Source: an uncultured Gammaproteobacteria bacterium (lineage in GTDB: Bacteria; Pseudomonadota; Gammaproteobacteria; Acidiferrobacterales; CAJVXG01). From it: a stretch of DNA of 5,801 nucleotides. Shown here piece after piece: positions 4,973 to 5,801 of this stretch (position 1 is the first letter of the stretch; the number at the start of each line of letters is the position of its first letter). The DNA is taken from contig CAJVXG010000100.1 of assembly GCA_913009215.1 (NCBI GenBank), positions 1 to 5,801 of the forward strand. The letters run 5' to 3'. The notes beneath the pieces are model-generated. The model worked only from the letters and a program-made list of their open reading frames with translations, was not told the DNA's origin and did not search any database. The position numbers were made by a program, and so were the translations under genes.

Positions 4973-5801
4973 TTAACCGGCGCGGAGGCGACGCAGGGCG
5001 GCGCGCGCCTTCTTGTGGCCATTATTCAGCGCCTTGCGATACCAGTAGATGGCCTTTTGCGGATTTTTTCTGGTACCCAGACCTTTCTCAAACATATAGG
5101 CCAGGTTGGCCTGTGCTTGCGCATTGCCACGTCTGGCCGCGCTGGTGTACCAGGCCACGGCGGTAGCATAGCTCCTCGGCAAGTCTTTACCCTGGTAATA
5201 AATATTCCCCAAACTGGTCTGCGCCTTGTTATCGCCGTTCTTCGCGGCCTTGCGATACCATTTAATAGCCCGGGATGTATTTTGCTTCACGCCGTCGCCT
5301 GCGTAATACAGGTTGCCTAAATAATTCTGCGCCTGGGCATTGTTGCGCCTTGCCGCCTTACGAAACCATTTGATGGCTTTGCCGGTATTTTTACCGGTTC
5401 CCCAGCCAAATTTATACATGACGCCGAGATTGGTTTGTGCCTGGGCGTAACCCTGTTTTGCCGCCTTGCGGTACCAGTACAGCGCTTCTTCATAATTCTT
5501 GTCGATGCCGGTGCCCCGAAAGTAGGCGTTCCCCAGCAGCATTTGCGCCTCGGCATTGCCTTTTTCTGTCAGTTTTCTCAGGATTTCAATGGCGGCCTTG
5601 TTATCGTTTTTGTTAAAAAGTGCCTTGGCCTGGTCCAGCATGGTTTTGGCGGGGGGTTTACGACCAGGTGACTTTGTTTTTACCTTGCCATCTATTTTGG
5701 CTGTTATTGCCGACCTTGTATCGATTGTGCTGGTGGTGGGCTGGATAGTGGACCAGAAGTACTTGATGACGAAACCGGAGATAAGTAACACAGCAACGAC
5801 A
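4973..5801 (-). CDS. Membrane-anchored Sel1-repeat (TPR-like) protein, 5' end outside window
   Basis: Sel1 repeats are TPR-like helix pairs that form protein-binding scaffolds. The frame is open to the right edge, so the GTG at 5791 is not a trustworthy start. Codons upstream of it (V, V, A) extend the hydrophobic run VLLISGFVIKYFW, a likely N-terminal membrane anchor whose beginning lies beyond 5801. A Thr/Lys/Pro-rich linker of about 40 residues and a degenerate first helix pair (AKALFNKNDNKAAIEILRKL) follow. Then come five Sel1 repeats of exactly 36 residues each, with signatures such as AQAQNYLGNLYYAGDG and AIKWYRKAAKNG. The tail is basic (ARAALRRLRAG). The domain probably faces the periplasm. 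It is followed after 18 bp by the vWA gene, so the two products may work together, with the Sel1 array as a docking surface. The specific function is unknown. Confidence 0.88.
   Translation of the reverse strand, partial: VVAVLLISGFVIKYFWSTIQPTTSTIDTRSAITAKIDGKVKTKSPGRKPPAKTMLDQAKALFNKNDNKAAIEILRKLTEKGNAEAQMLLGNAYFRGTGIDKNYEEALYWYRKAAKQGYAQAQTNLGVMYKFGWGTGKNTGKAIKWFRKAARRNNAQAQNYLGNLYYAGDGVKQNTSRAIKWYRKAAKNGDNKAQTSLGNIYYQGKDLPRSYATAVAWYTSAARRGNAQAQANLAYMFEKGLGTRKNPQKAIYWYRKALNNGHKKARAALRRLRAG
5018..5557 (-). repeat. Five tandem 108-bp units encoding Sel1 repeats
   Basis: Five consecutive 36-codon units cover this interval without insertion or deletion. On the minus strand they begin with codons for NAEAQ, YAQAQ, NAQAQ, DNKAQ and NAQAQ. 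Each carries the pattern LGxxYxxG, then AxxWYxxAA. The DNA has diverged between units while the protein register is kept, so this is an old array. Unit four is the least typical (GKDLPRSYATAVAWYTSAA), with the usual GxGV turn replaced. Confidence 0.85.

Noticed and set aside
5789..5791. GTG at 5791 as the start of the Sel1 protein.
   Set aside because: The frame remains open upstream to the window edge and the upstream codons extend the hydrophobic segment, so the real start most likely lies outside the window.

Overview
The window looks like a piece of a gammaproteobacterial chromosome of moderate GC. Mfd, IspD and IspF resemble their E. coli counterparts along their full visible lengths, including the key motifs. 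I cannot name a genus. No mobile element, tRNA, rRNA or CRISPR array is visible, and the largest non-coding gap is 168 bp.

Left third (1-1772, minus strand): the first 590 codons of mfd, the transcription-repair coupling factor. The gene runs off the left edge, so the DNA translocase half is not in view. A divergent intergenic region (1773-1940) follows. It holds a good extended -10 promoter for the rightward genes, a weaker -10 candidate for mfd, and an AT-rich inverted repeat between them.

Middle (1941-3655, plus strand): a compact cluster of a CarD/CdnL-family RNA polymerase-binding regulator, ispD and ispF. ispD and ispF catalyse two steps of the MEP isoprenoid pathway, and their coding regions overlap by 4 bp. 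The order carD-ispD-ispF is the one known from mycobacteria; in E. coli ftsB precedes ispD. CarD carries the same RNAP-interacting (RID) fold that lies inside Mfd, so two RID-containing, RNAP-binding proteins are encoded back to back. A small SpoIIAA-like/STAS-type protein of unknown role (3716-4135) follows on the same strand.

Right third (4142-5801, minus strand): a two-gene cell-envelope module read toward the isp cluster. The upstream gene encodes a membrane-anchored protein with five exact 36-residue Sel1 repeats, its 5' end cut by the window edge. The downstream gene encodes a membrane-anchored von Willebrand factor A (vWA) protein. The vWA protein's single membrane helix contains an aspartate placed as in the MotB/ExbD/TolR class. 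This suggests, without proving it, that it is the B-type subunit of an ion-driven stator-like complex. This module is the least explained part of the window.
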